From assembly GCA_035293845.1 (NCBI GenBank), contig DATGMB010000177.1, positions 1 through 64,000 of the forward strand: a stretch of DNA of 64,000 bases. Direction: 5' to 3'. The position numbers and the translations under genes are program-made. This DNA comes from DATGMB01 sp035293845 (GTDB lineage: Bacteria; Acidobacteriota; Terriglobia; Bryobacterales; Bryobacteraceae). Positions 34,544 through 42,616 of the stretch are shown one piece after another (position 1 is the first letter of the stretch; each line of letters begins with the position of its first letter). The notes beneath the pieces are model-generated. The model had not been told where the DNA came from and ran no database searches. It saw nothing but the letters and a program-made list of their open reading frames with translations.

Positions 34544-37500
34544 ATGAGACCCACGTGGCGATTGGCGCCGGCGCTCCTGGCGCTGCCCCTCCTGGCACAG
34601 ATCATGTTGAAGCCGGGGCGCGATCCCGGGCAGCCGGTCGACGAAGAGTATACGAAGAAGATCCGGGAATACACCACCGAGCCGTATTTCAACTCGCCGC
34701 TGACCGATTACCTCCCGGCCTCAAAGACCGTGCCCACGCCCAAGGCCGTGCTCGGCGACGTTTCCGGCGCTCCCAACATCCTGCCGTACGCCGAGGATGT
34801 CTACCAGTACATGCGGATGCTGGAGAAGGCATCGCCGCGGGTCAAGGTGTTCAGCATCGGGCATACCGAGGAAGGCCGCGAGATGATCGCGGTCGCGGTC
34901 GCGAACGAAAAGCTGATCGCAGCGCTCGACGAGAACCGCGCGCGGTTGGCCAGGCTCGCCGATCCGCGCATCATCCAGCTCAACGATACCGAAGCGGACC
35001 GGCTGGTGGCGGCATCGACGCCGATTTATTACATCACCGGAACGATTCACTCCAGCGAAACCGGCGCGCCGACGGCGCTGATGGAGCTGGCCTATCGCCT
35101 CACGGTCGATGACAGCGCCTACATCCGGCACATCCGCGACAACGTGATTACGCTGATCACGCCGGTGGTGGAAGTCGACGGGCGCGACCGCATGGTGGAT
35201 ATCTATAAATGGCACCGGGCGCATCCGGACCAGCAGTGGCCGTCGCTGCAGTATTGGGGCCACTATGTGGCGCACGATAACAACCGCGACGCCATGGGCC
35301 TCACGCTCGCGCTCACCCGGAACGTGCTGAAGACTTTCACCGGCTGGCACGCGCAGGTATTGCACGACCTGCACGAATCGGTGCCGTATCTCTACGACAA
35401 TACCGTCGGCGACGGACCCTACAACGCGTGGATCGATCCCATGCTGGCCGATGAATGGCAGATGTTGGGCTGGAACAACGTCAGCGAGATGACCAAATTC
35501 GGCATGCCGGGCGTGTTCACGCACGGCACGTTCGATACCTGGTCGCCAAGCTACCTGATGTTCATCGCGGCGACACACAACGGCATCAGCCGGCTCTACG
35601 AGACGTTCGGCAACGGCGGCGCCGATACCGAGGAGCGCACGCTGCGGCCGAACGAATACGCGCGGACGTGGTTCAAGCAGAATCCGCCGCTGCCCAAGGC
35701 CAAATGGTCGCAGCGGAATAACAACAATTACGAGCAGACCGGCCTGCTGACGGCGCTGAATTATTTCGCGGCCAATAACAAGCTGTTTCTGCACAATTAC
35801 TATCTGAAGTCGAAGCGCGCAATCGAAAAGGCTCATACCGAAGGCCCGGCGGCGTACGTGTTTCCGGCGGACGATCCGCGGCCGGGCGGCCAGGCGGAGC
35901 TGCTCGCCCTGATGCAGGAGCAGGGCTGCGAAGTGCAGCGCGCCACCGCGGCATTCACCGTTCTGATGCCGGCGAAGAAGCCGGCGCGCGGCGGGCGCGG
36001 AGGCCGCGGCGCGGCAGCCACGGATGGCGAGGTCACCGATGGCGCGGCGAAGCCGGAGAGCAAGCCGAAGCCCGAGCCCCGAACGTTCCCGGCGGGCAGC
36101 TACATCATCCGCATGGATCAGCCGTACAGCCGCATTGCCGACACGCTGCTCGATTACCAGTATTGGGCCACCAACGATCCCCAGAAATCGATCTACGACG
36201 ATACCGGCTGGACGTTTGGCGAGCTCGGCAACACGCAGGTGGCGCGCGTAACCGACGTGAAGGTGCTGGATGCGCCGATGACGCGCGTCGAAGGCACGGT
36301 GAAAGCCCCGGGCGGCGTGGAAGGCTCAGGCGAGACGTTCCTGATCAATCACAACGCGGATAATGCGCTCATCACATTGCGCTACCGTTTCGCGAACGCC
36401 GGGTTCGAAGCCGCCGAGGAGCCGTTTGAAGCGGCGGGGCACAAGTTCAACCGCGGATCATTCCTCGTGCGCGGCGTGCCGGCGCAGGAACTGAACCGCG
36501 CGGCGGCGGAGCTCGGTCTGCGCGCCTACGCCGTTTCGGAAGCGCCGTCCGTGAAGACGCATCCGGTGAAGGCGGCGCGCATCGCCATCATGCACACCTG
36601 GCTCGGCACGCAAAGTGAGGGATGGTGGCGGCAGGCGTTCGACAATTTCCACATTCCGTACGACTACTTCAGCACCCAGAAAGTGGCGGGAATGGATCTG
36701 CGGGCCAAGTACGACGTGATCATCTTCGGACCGGGCGTGCGCGGCAATCCGCAGGTCATCATCCATGGGATGCCGCAGTACGGCAACCCGCTGCCGTGGA
36801 AAACGACGGAGCTGACGCCCAACATCGGCAAAATCGATTCGACGGACGATATCCGGCCGGGCCTCGGCTGGGCCGGTCTCGAGCGGCTGCAGGAGTTCGT
36901 GCGGCAGGGCGGGCTGCTGATCACCGCGGCCGATAGCGACGCCTTCGCCGTGACCTTCGGCTTCACGCCGGGTGTTTCGACGGGCGCGAGCCAGCGGCTG
37001 AAAGTGACCGGATCCGTGCTGCGGACCAAGCAGGTGGATGCCGCGAGCCCCATCGCCTACGGCTATAGCGACAACCTGGCCGTCTATGCCATGAACCCGC
37101 CGATTTTCAACCTGAGCAACCTGGCCGGCGGCGGCGGTGGACGCGGCGGGCGCGGCGGCGCCGACGGCCCCGAGCGTCCGACCGGGCGCGGCACGGCCGA
37201 CGACCCCGATATGCCGGAAGGACGTCCTCCGGCCGAGATCCCCGACGAGCCGCACGCGCAGCCGTGGGAAGCCACGCCGGTCACCGACGAGCAGATGCGC
37301 AACCCGATCAACGTGATCCCGCCCGCGCAGCGCCCGCGCGTCGTGCTGCGCTGGGCCAACGCCAACGAACTGCTGGTCTCCGGCCTGCTGGACGGCGGCG
37401 CCGACCTGGCTCAGCATCCGGCGGTCGTCGATTCGCCGTACGGACAGGGCCACGTGGTGCTGTTCGCCAACAACCCTTTCTGGCGCGGCGAGACCAAGGG

Positions 37501-37576
37501 CAGCTACTTCCTGGTGTTCAACGCGATTTTGAACTTCGACCACCTGGACGCCGGGAGGAAGCTGGCGGCGCGATAA
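34544..37576 (+). CDS. large secreted M14 family zinc carboxypeptidase-like protein
   Basis: The 1010-residue protein has a signal peptide (about 1-19) and an M14 catalytic domain. The first zinc motif is H169-x-x-E172 in ITGTIHSSETG; the third ligand His is in VLHDLHESVPYLYD, next to a conserved HDNNRDAMG. The remainder holds extra domains, including a glutamine-amidotransferase-like segment (IAIMHTWLG ... YDVIIFGPGVRG ... GGLLITAADS) near residues 675-815. Gly/Arg-rich loops (ARGGRGGRGAAA and GGGGGRGGRGGADGP) interrupt it twice. It is a paralogue of the gene at 42617. It probably digests peptides outside the cytoplasm. The start at 34544 gives the signal peptide without extra residues. Confidence 0.88.
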   Translation: MRPTWRLAPALLALPLLAQIMLKPGRDPGQPVDEEYTKKIREYTTEPYFNSPLTDYLPASKTVPTPKAVLGDVSGAPNILPYAEDVYQYMRMLEKASPRVKVFSIGHTEEGREMIAVAVANEKLIAALDENRARLARLADPRIIQLNDTEADRLVAASTPIYYITGTIHSSETGAPTALMELAYRLTVDDSAYIRHIRDNVITLITPVVEVDGRDRMVDIYKWHRAHPDQQWPSLQYWGHYVAHDNNRDAMGLTLALTRNVLKTFTGWHAQVLHDLHESVPYLYDNTVGDGPYNAWIDPMLADEWQMLGWNNVSEMTKFGMPGVFTHGTFDTWSPSYLMFIAATHNGISRLYETFGNGGADTEERTLRPNEYARTWFKQNPPLPKAKWSQRNNNNYEQTGLLTALNYFAANNKLFLHNYYLKSKRAIEKAHTEGPAAYVFPADDPRPGGQAELLALMQEQGCEVQRATAAFTVLMPAKKPARGGRGGRGAAATDGEVTDGAAKPESKPKPEPRTFPAGSYIIRMDQPYSRIADTLLDYQYWATNDPQKSIYDDTGWTFGELGNTQVARVTDVKVLDAPMTRVEGTVKAPGGVEGSGETFLINHNADNALITLRYRFANAGFEAAEEPFEAAGHKFNRGSFLVRGVPAQELNRAAAELGLRAYAVSEAPSVKTHPVKAARIAIMHTWLGTQSEGWWRQAFDNFHIPYDYFSTQKVAGMDLRAKYDVIIFGPGVRGNPQVIIHGMPQYGNPLPWKTTELTPNIGKIDSTDDIRPGLGWAGLERLQEFVRQGGLLITAADSDAFAVTFGFTPGVSTGASQRLKVTGSVLRTKQVDAASPIAYGYSDNLAVYAMNPPIFNLSNLAGGGGGRGGRGGADGPERPTGRGTADDPDMPEGRPPAEIPDEPHAQPWEATPVTDEQMRNPINVIPPAQRPRVVLRWANANELLVSGLLDGGADLAQHPAVVDSPYGQGHVVLFANNPFWRGETKGSYFLVFNAILNFDHLDAGRKLAAR

Positions 37577-37635
37577 TTCGGACAATCGCCGCAGAGCCTT
37601 GTTTCGATCGGCGTTCATCGGCGGCCAATCCATTG

Positions 37636-37654
37636 TGCGGCACGCCGCGTTTTT
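37636..37654 (+). terminator. weak terminator of the first M14 gene
   Basis: GCGG/CCGC arms around CACG are followed by a run of five T, 60 nt after the stop codon. The stem is short, so termination efficiency is uncertain. Confidence 0.35.
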
Positions 37655-37656
37655 CG

Positions 37657-39444
37657 CTATCGGGATTTGAGCAGCAGGTCGAGGTTGTAGCGCGCGTCGT
37701 CGTAGTCGGGCCGCAGGCGGAGGGCTTCGCGGAAATGCGACTCGGCCTCGGATTCGCGGCCGGAAATCTGCGAGAGAACCACGCCGAGGTTGTTGTGCGC
37801 TTCGGCGTAATCCGGCGCGAGCCGCACGGCTTCTTCCAATTCCGCCGCCGCCTCGCGCGGCTTGCCCGATTTCGCCAGCGCCAGCCCGGCCTGGTAATGC
37901 TGCTCGGCGGCGATTCGCTCGAGGTTACGCCGGGCTTCGGAGTAATCGGGCTGGATGCGGAGCGCTATTTGATATTCAGCGGCGGCTTCCGGGAACCGGC
38001 CGGCCTCCGCCAACGCATTTGCCAGATTGTTGTGGGGGATGGCCGAATCGGGGAGCAGGCGCGCGGCAGTCTGCAATTCCGCGATCGCTTCCGGCAATCC
38101 GCCGGGTGTGCGCGCGAGAGCGCTGCCGAGGTCCGAATGCGCAGTGCCGGATTCGGGGCGCAGGCGGACGGCGGCGCGCAGGTGCGGGATCGCCTGCTCC
38201 AATTCGCCGGGCTGCTCCATGAGATAGGAGCCGAGGTTGTGCTCGGCGATGTAGTTGCCTTCCGTAACCTCGAGCGCGTGCGCGAAGAGCGTGCCGCTGT
38301 TCTGCCAGTAGCCGGTCTGCGTCCAGGCGGCGCCGGCGCAAGCAACGCAGATGGCGATGCCCAGCGCCCATCGCAAACGCGCCCTTCCGCGCAGCAGATC
38401 CGCCGCACCCCACGCAATCATCACGGCGAGTCCCACCATCGGAACGTACATGTAGCGATCGGCGCGGGCCTGCGCGCCCACCTGCACCAGTCCGATTACG
38501 GGAACCAGCGTGCCGAGGAACCAGAGCCAGCCGACCGCGAGGTAGGGGTAGCGCCTCCAAGCGCGCAGGACGGCGCAGGTGATCGCGGCGAGTGTGGCCG
38601 CAGCCGCCAGTACTTGCCAGAGCGGGATCGCGGCGGGATAGGGATAGAACACCGCGAGCCCGCTGGGCCAAAGCGTCTTGAGGAGATACGTGGCGTAGGA
38701 GACGAGCGCGTTCGCCAGCGCGGGCGCGCCCATCGGCTTGACCGCGCCGGCCGCGCTCTGGACGGCGTAGGTCACGATGGCTCCGGCCGCGCTGAGCGCG
38801 AACAGCGGCAGCTTTTCCCACAAGCGCCATCCGCGCTTCAGCGGCCACAGATCGAGCAGCATCAGGGTGAACGGGAGCGTGACGATCATCGGCTTCGACA
38901 TCAGCCCCAGCACGAACGCCGCGAGCACCAGCCATCGACTGCCGCGCGCGTAGGCCCAGAGCGCCAGGAACCAGAAGAACGCGCAGAGCACGTCCTTACG
39001 CTCCGCCACCCACGCGACCGATTCGACGTGCAGCGGATGCAGCGCGAAGACGAACGCCACGAACGCGCTCGGCCACACGGCAGCCGTCGCGCGGCGCAGG
39101 AAGAGGAATAGCAGCACGGCGGCGGCCGCGTGCAGCGTGACGCTGGTCAGGTGATGCCAGCCTGCATTCATGCCGAACAAGCGCACATCCAGCATGTGGG
39201 AGAGGCGCGTGACGGGGAACCAGTTGGCGGCCTCGGCCGAAAACGCCCACCGCAGGCTGCCGGCGCGCGCGTAATCCGGATCGTCGTAGTTGACGAAGGA
39301 GGCCCGGAAGAGCTGCGCATAAACGGCGAAGGTGGCGAGGATCAGCGCGGCGCAAATCCAGACCGGCGCGAGCGAAGCCCGCACGCGCGGCTGCGGTTCG
39401 CGGGTTGCCTGGCGGGTGGATCTGGAACGGGCGGTGGCGCTCAA
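37657..39444 (-). CDS. TMTC-like polytopic membrane protein with C-terminal TPR repeats
   Basis: The 595-residue protein has about 9-10 hydrophobic segments in residues 28-370. The luminal loop motif FVNYDDPDY and FALHPLHVESVAWVAERKDVL are typical of TMTC/DUF1736-type (GT-C-like) proteins in eukaryotes and bacteria. From about residue 380 onward come five to six TPR units (AEHNLGSYLMEQPGELEQAIPHLRAAVRL, AHSDLGSAL..., PHNNLANALAEAGRFPEAAAEYQIALRIQPD, AHNNLGVVLSQ...). It may transfer a sugar to exported proteins, by analogy with O-mannosyl-transferring TMTCs. It begins with TTG at 39444, and TGC-GATACT ends 6 nt upstream. Confidence 0.85.
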   Translation of the reverse strand: MSATARSRSTRQATREPQPRVRASLAPVWICAALILATFAVYAQLFRASFVNYDDPDYARAGSLRWAFSAEAANWFPVTRLSHMLDVRLFGMNAGWHHLTSVTLHAAAAVLLFLFLRRATAAVWPSAFVAFVFALHPLHVESVAWVAERKDVLCAFFWFLALWAYARGSRWLVLAAFVLGLMSKPMIVTLPFTLMLLDLWPLKRGWRLWEKLPLFALSAAGAIVTYAVQSAAGAVKPMGAPALANALVSYATYLLKTLWPSGLAVFYPYPAAIPLWQVLAAAATLAAITCAVLRAWRRYPYLAVGWLWFLGTLVPVIGLVQVGAQARADRYMYVPMVGLAVMIAWGAADLLRGRARLRWALGIAICVACAGAAWTQTGYWQNSGTLFAHALEVTEGNYIAEHNLGSYLMEQPGELEQAIPHLRAAVRLRPESGTAHSDLGSALARTPGGLPEAIAELQTAARLLPDSAIPHNNLANALAEAGRFPEAAAEYQIALRIQPDYSEARRNLERIAAEQHYQAGLALAKSGKPREAAAELEEAVRLAPDYAEAHNNLGVVLSQISGRESEAESHFREALRLRPDYDDARYNLDLLLKSR

Positions 39445-39450
39445 CGTTTC

Positions 39451-39459
39451 AGTATCGCA
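39451..39459 (-). promoter_or_regulatory. extended -10 box of the TMTC-like gene (leaderless)
   Basis: TGC-GATACT on the minus strand ends 6 nt before the TTG start at 39444. Confidence 0.4.
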
Positions 39460-39481
39460 CCGCGGCGGATGGCGCCCGAGC

Positions 39482-41044
39482 TTACGAGCTCTCCACCGAG
39501 TTGCGGCGCATATCGATCACTTCGCGGACCTTGCGCGCGAGCTCATCGGGCAGGAAGGGCTTCTGCAGAAACGCCGCGCCGGATTCCGGGATGCCGTGAT
39601 GCACGATGGCTTCATCGGTGTAGCCGGAAATGTAGAGCACGCGGACATCGGGCCGCAGGCGCGTCAATTGCCGGACGAGATCGGGGCCGCTGATCTCGGG
39701 CATCACCACGTCCACTACGGCGAGGTCGATCGCGCCTTTGTGGCTGCGCGAGATGCGGAGGGCGTCTTCGCCGCGCGTGGCTTCGAGCACGCCATAGCCC
39801 TTGGCGGTGAGCACGTCGACGATCAGCTTGCGCACCCGGGCTTCATCCTCCACCACGAGGATCGATTCGACGCCGGTGAGCGGAACGGGCGACGACGCCT
39901 TGTCCTCGGCGCCCGCGGGCGCCTGCGTGCGGGCCGGCGGCAGGTAAATGCGCGCGGTGGTGCCGCGTCCCAACTGGCTCCAGATGCGGATGGCGCCGCC
40001 GCTCTGCCGGATGATTCCGTAAGCCGTGGCCAGCCCTAAGCCGGTGCCGCGTCCCGGGTTTTTGGTGGTGAAAAACGGCTCGAAGAGGTGGCTTTGCGTC
40101 TCTTCATCCATGCCAACGCCGGTGTCGGCAACCGAGATCACCAGATACGTGCCGGGGGCGACGCCGATCTGCGCGGCGGAAAAGCTCTCGGAAAGCTGCA
40201 CGGCGCCGGTCTCGATGGTGAGCTTGCCGCCGTTGGGCATGGCGTCGCGGGCATTCACCACCAGGTTCATGATGACCTGCTCGAGCCGGCCGGGGTCGGC
40301 CTCGACCACATCGTACGGCGCGGCGGGGATCGTCACCAGTTCAATATCCTCGCCGATCAGCCGGCGCAGGAGTTTTTCGATTTGCAGGATGAGTTCGTTG
40401 ACGCGAACCAGTCGCGGTTCGAGCGGCTGGCGGCGGCTGAAAGCCAGCAACTGATGCGTCAGCGCGCCGCCGCGCTCGGCGGAGCGGCGGATCTCTTCGA
40501 GCGCGGTGCGCTGGGAATCCTTGAGGTCGCGCGTGGCGAGCAGCATGTCGCTGTAGCCGGTGATTACCGTGAGCAGATTATTGAAATCGTGAGCCACGCC
40601 GCCGGCCAGCCTCCCGACGGCTTCCATTTTCTGCGCCTGGCGGAACTGCTCTTCGAGGCGGTTGCGGTCGCGGCGCATGGCGGCGGCGCGGAGCTCGCGC
40701 TCCACGGCGGCGTTGAGGCGCATCAGGTTGCGGCGAGTCAGGTGGTCCGCCGCGCCTGCCTTGAACAGGGTCAGGACTTCGGAATCCTTGATCTTTCCCG
40801 TGATCACGATCACCGGGAGATCGACGCCGCGGGACTGGATCATCTGCAGAGCGGCCATGGCCCCCAGCTCGCCGGGCGCGGGGTCGCAGATGGCGATGTC
40901 CCAGCTTTCGGCGAGCGCGGCGCGAAGCTGCTCTTCCGTAGGAGCGCGCCTCAGTGAGGGCTCGTAACCGCCTCGCTCCAACTCGGCGGAAACCGCGGCC
41001 GCCCCCTTTTCGCCTATGAACAGAACTCGTAACGGCTGCGCCAT
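39482..41044 (-). CDS. hybrid sensor histidine kinase with N-terminal degenerate and C-terminal receiver domains
   Basis: The 520-residue soluble protein begins with a receiver-like domain (RVLFIGEKGAAAVSAELERGGYEPSL, Asp in IAICDPAPGEL, VIVITGKIKDSEVLTLFKAGAADHLTRRN) in which the usual conserved Lys-Pro is replaced by TRRN. Next come a HisKA (VGRLAGGVAHDFNNLLTVITGYSDMLL), a HATPase (NLVVNARDAMPNGG, FEPFFTTKNPGRGTGLGLATAYGIIRQSGG) and a complete C-terminal receiver (LVVEDEARVRKLIVDVL, LAVVDVVMPEISGPDL, FLQKPFLPDEL). No transmembrane segment is present. GGAG lies 5 nt before the ATG at 41044. No output gene is adjacent. Confidence 0.93.
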   Translation of the reverse strand: MAQPLRVLFIGEKGAAAVSAELERGGYEPSLRRAPTEEQLRAALAESWDIAICDPAPGELGAMAALQMIQSRGVDLPVIVITGKIKDSEVLTLFKAGAADHLTRRNLMRLNAAVERELRAAAMRRDRNRLEEQFRQAQKMEAVGRLAGGVAHDFNNLLTVITGYSDMLLATRDLKDSQRTALEEIRRSAERGGALTHQLLAFSRRQPLEPRLVRVNELILQIEKLLRRLIGEDIELVTIPAAPYDVVEADPGRLEQVIMNLVVNARDAMPNGGKLTIETGAVQLSESFSAAQIGVAPGTYLVISVADTGVGMDEETQSHLFEPFFTTKNPGRGTGLGLATAYGIIRQSGGAIRIWSQLGRGTTARIYLPPARTQAPAGAEDKASSPVPLTGVESILVVEDEARVRKLIVDVLTAKGYGVLEATRGEDALRISRSHKGAIDLAVVDVVMPEISGPDLVRQLTRLRPDVRVLYISGYTDEAIVHHGIPESGAAFLQKPFLPDELARKVREVIDMRRNSVESS

Positions 41045-41188
41045 GATTCTCCAGATCCATTCACGGCAACGTAATTTAAAGAGTAATGGAGTACACAGCA
41101 TGGCGGCGCGCGAATTCCCGTGCCATTGTGACGCTATGAACAAAGGTCCATATGGTGCGTACCGGCCGTGCTACGCTGTTGTTTCAAC

Positions 41189-42112
41189 ATGCGCAATGTG
41201 GTCATCATCGGTTCCGGCTGCGCCGGAAATACCGCCGCTATCTATACGGCGCGGGCCAATTTAAAGCCTTTGGTGGTCAGCGGGCACGAGGCCGGCGGGC
41301 AACTCTCGCTGACCACGCTGGTCGAAAACTTCCCCGGATTTCCGGAGGGCATTAACGGTCCGGACCTGGTGGAAAACATGAAGAAGCAGGCGCAGAACTT
41401 CGGCGCCGAGTTCCTCCACGGCGCGGTGCTGGATGCCGATCTCTCGCAACGACCTTTCCGGCTCAACGTCGAGGGCGAATGGATCGAGACGCGCACGGTC
41501 ATTGTGGCGTCGGGGGCGTCGGCACGCTGGCTCGGGCTGCCGAACGAGCAAAAGCTGATCGGGCATGGCGTGAGCTCCTGCGCAACCTGCGACGGCTTCT
41601 TCTACCGCGACAAGAAGATCATCGTGGTCGGCGGCGGCGATTCCGCCATGGAGGAAGCCAACTTCCTGACGCGCTTCGGCCGCGAGGTCACGCTGGTGCA
41701 CCGTCGCGACGAGTTCCGCGCCTCGAAGATCATGCTGGACCGGGCGCGCCACAATCCCAAGATCCGATTCCTCACCAACACCGTTGTGGACGATATTTTC
41801 GATGTCTCGAAGCAGCTCGTGACGGGCGTGCGGCTGCGGAATCTGAAGTCCGGCGACGTGTGGGACGAAGAGGTGGACGGGTTCTTCGTCGCCATCGGAC
41901 ACATTCCGAACACGCGCATTTTCCGGGGGCAGATCGAGACCGATGAGGACGGTTACATCCTCTCGAAGGGCGGCGCGCGCACCAACATCGCCGGAGTGTT
42001 CCATGCCGGGGACGTGCAGGATCGCGTCTACCGGCAGGCGATTACGGCAGCCGGCGCGGGTTGCATGGCGGCCATCGAAGTGGAGCGGTTTCTGGAAGCG
42101 GAGGGACACTAG
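41189..42112 (+). CDS. trxB: thioredoxin reductase
   Basis: The 307-residue enzyme transfers electrons from NADPH to thioredoxin through FAD and a redox disulfide. The FAD-binding motif is VVIIGSGCAGNTAAIYTARA, with Cys and Asn where most TrxB have Pro and Leu. The redox pair is SSCATCDGFF, the NADPH domain has VVGGGDSAMEEANFL and HRRDEFRAS, and the C-terminus has AGVFHAGDVQDRVYRQAITAAGAGCMAAIEVERFL. No Shine-Dalgarno sequence precedes the ATG; a weak TGC-TACGCT box lies 11 nt upstream. ridA follows three bases later. Confidence 0.93.
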   Translation: MRNVVIIGSGCAGNTAAIYTARANLKPLVVSGHEAGGQLSLTTLVENFPGFPEGINGPDLVENMKKQAQNFGAEFLHGAVLDADLSQRPFRLNVEGEWIETRTVIVASGASARWLGLPNEQKLIGHGVSSCATCDGFFYRDKKIIVVGGGDSAMEEANFLTRFGREVTLVHRRDEFRASKIMLDRARHNPKIRFLTNTVVDDIFDVSKQLVTGVRLRNLKSGDVWDEEVDGFFVAIGHIPNTRIFRGQIETDEDGYILSKGGARTNIAGVFHAGDVQDRVYRQAITAAGAGCMAAIEVERFLEAEGH

Positions 42113-42115
42113 CAC

Positions 42116-42502
42116 ATGATCGAACGGGTTACTTCTACCGGCGGCCCCGCGCCGCGCGGGCCGTATTCGCTCGGGGTAAAGGCGGGCGATTTCGTTTTTG
42201 TTTCGGGGCAGGTCGGTGTGGACGCGACGACGGGGCAGCTTCCGCCGGGCGGCGTGGGGCCGGAGACGCGGCAGACGCTGCTGAACATCCAGCGCATTCT
42301 GGAGGGCGCCGGGGCGTCGCTGGCGCAAGTGGTGCGCTGCGGCGTGTTCCTGGCCGACATCGCCGATTTCCAGGCGATGAACGAGGTCTACGCGGAGTTC
42401 TTCGGCGAGGCCAAGCCGGCACGCACGACGGTACAGGTCGTCGCGATGCCGTTGAAGGCGGCGAAGGTCGAGATCGACGCCGTTGCGTACGTAGGAAAGT
42501 AG
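42116..42502 (+). CDS. RidA/YjgF/YER057c family reactive intermediate deaminase
   Basis: The 128-residue protein contains STGGPAPRGPYSLGVKAGDFVFVSGQVG at the N-terminus and the RidA signature KPARTTVQVVAMPLKAAKVEIDAVAYVG with the active-site Arg. The family hydrolyses reactive enamine/imine intermediates released by PLP enzymes. The start is three bases after the stop of trxB, so it is co-transcribed with it; pairing with redox genes is common. Length is typical. Confidence 0.92.
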   Translation: MIERVTSTGGPAPRGPYSLGVKAGDFVFVSGQVGVDATTGQLPPGGVGPETRQTLLNIQRILEGAGASLAQVVRCGVFLADIADFQAMNEVYAEFFGEAKPARTTVQVVAMPLKAAKVEIDAVAYVGK

Positions 42503-42512
42503 CGCGCCTCAA

Positions 42513-42607
42513 AACCGGACAACTTGTCCGGTTGGCGGGCTGCAAGTTACTGAAAAACCTGCGCGGGCCAGCGGAAAAACCGGACAGGCTGTCCGGCCGG
42601 CCCGCGC
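42513..42607. repeat. two dyads, the second nested in an outer inverted repeat; bidirectional terminator candidate
   Basis: Dyad 1 (42513-42533) has arms AACCGGACAA and TTGTCCGGTT around one C. Dyad 2 (42580-42596) has arms CCGGACAG and CTGTCCGG around one G. Dyad 2 is enclosed by an outer 9-bp repeat, GCGCGGGCC (42561-42569) and GGCCCGCGC (42599-42607). It fills the space between the convergent stops of ridA (42502) and the second M14 gene (42617). The pair has the same design as the one at 54374-54448. Confidence 0.75.
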
Positions 42608-42616
42608 TTGCTTCCG

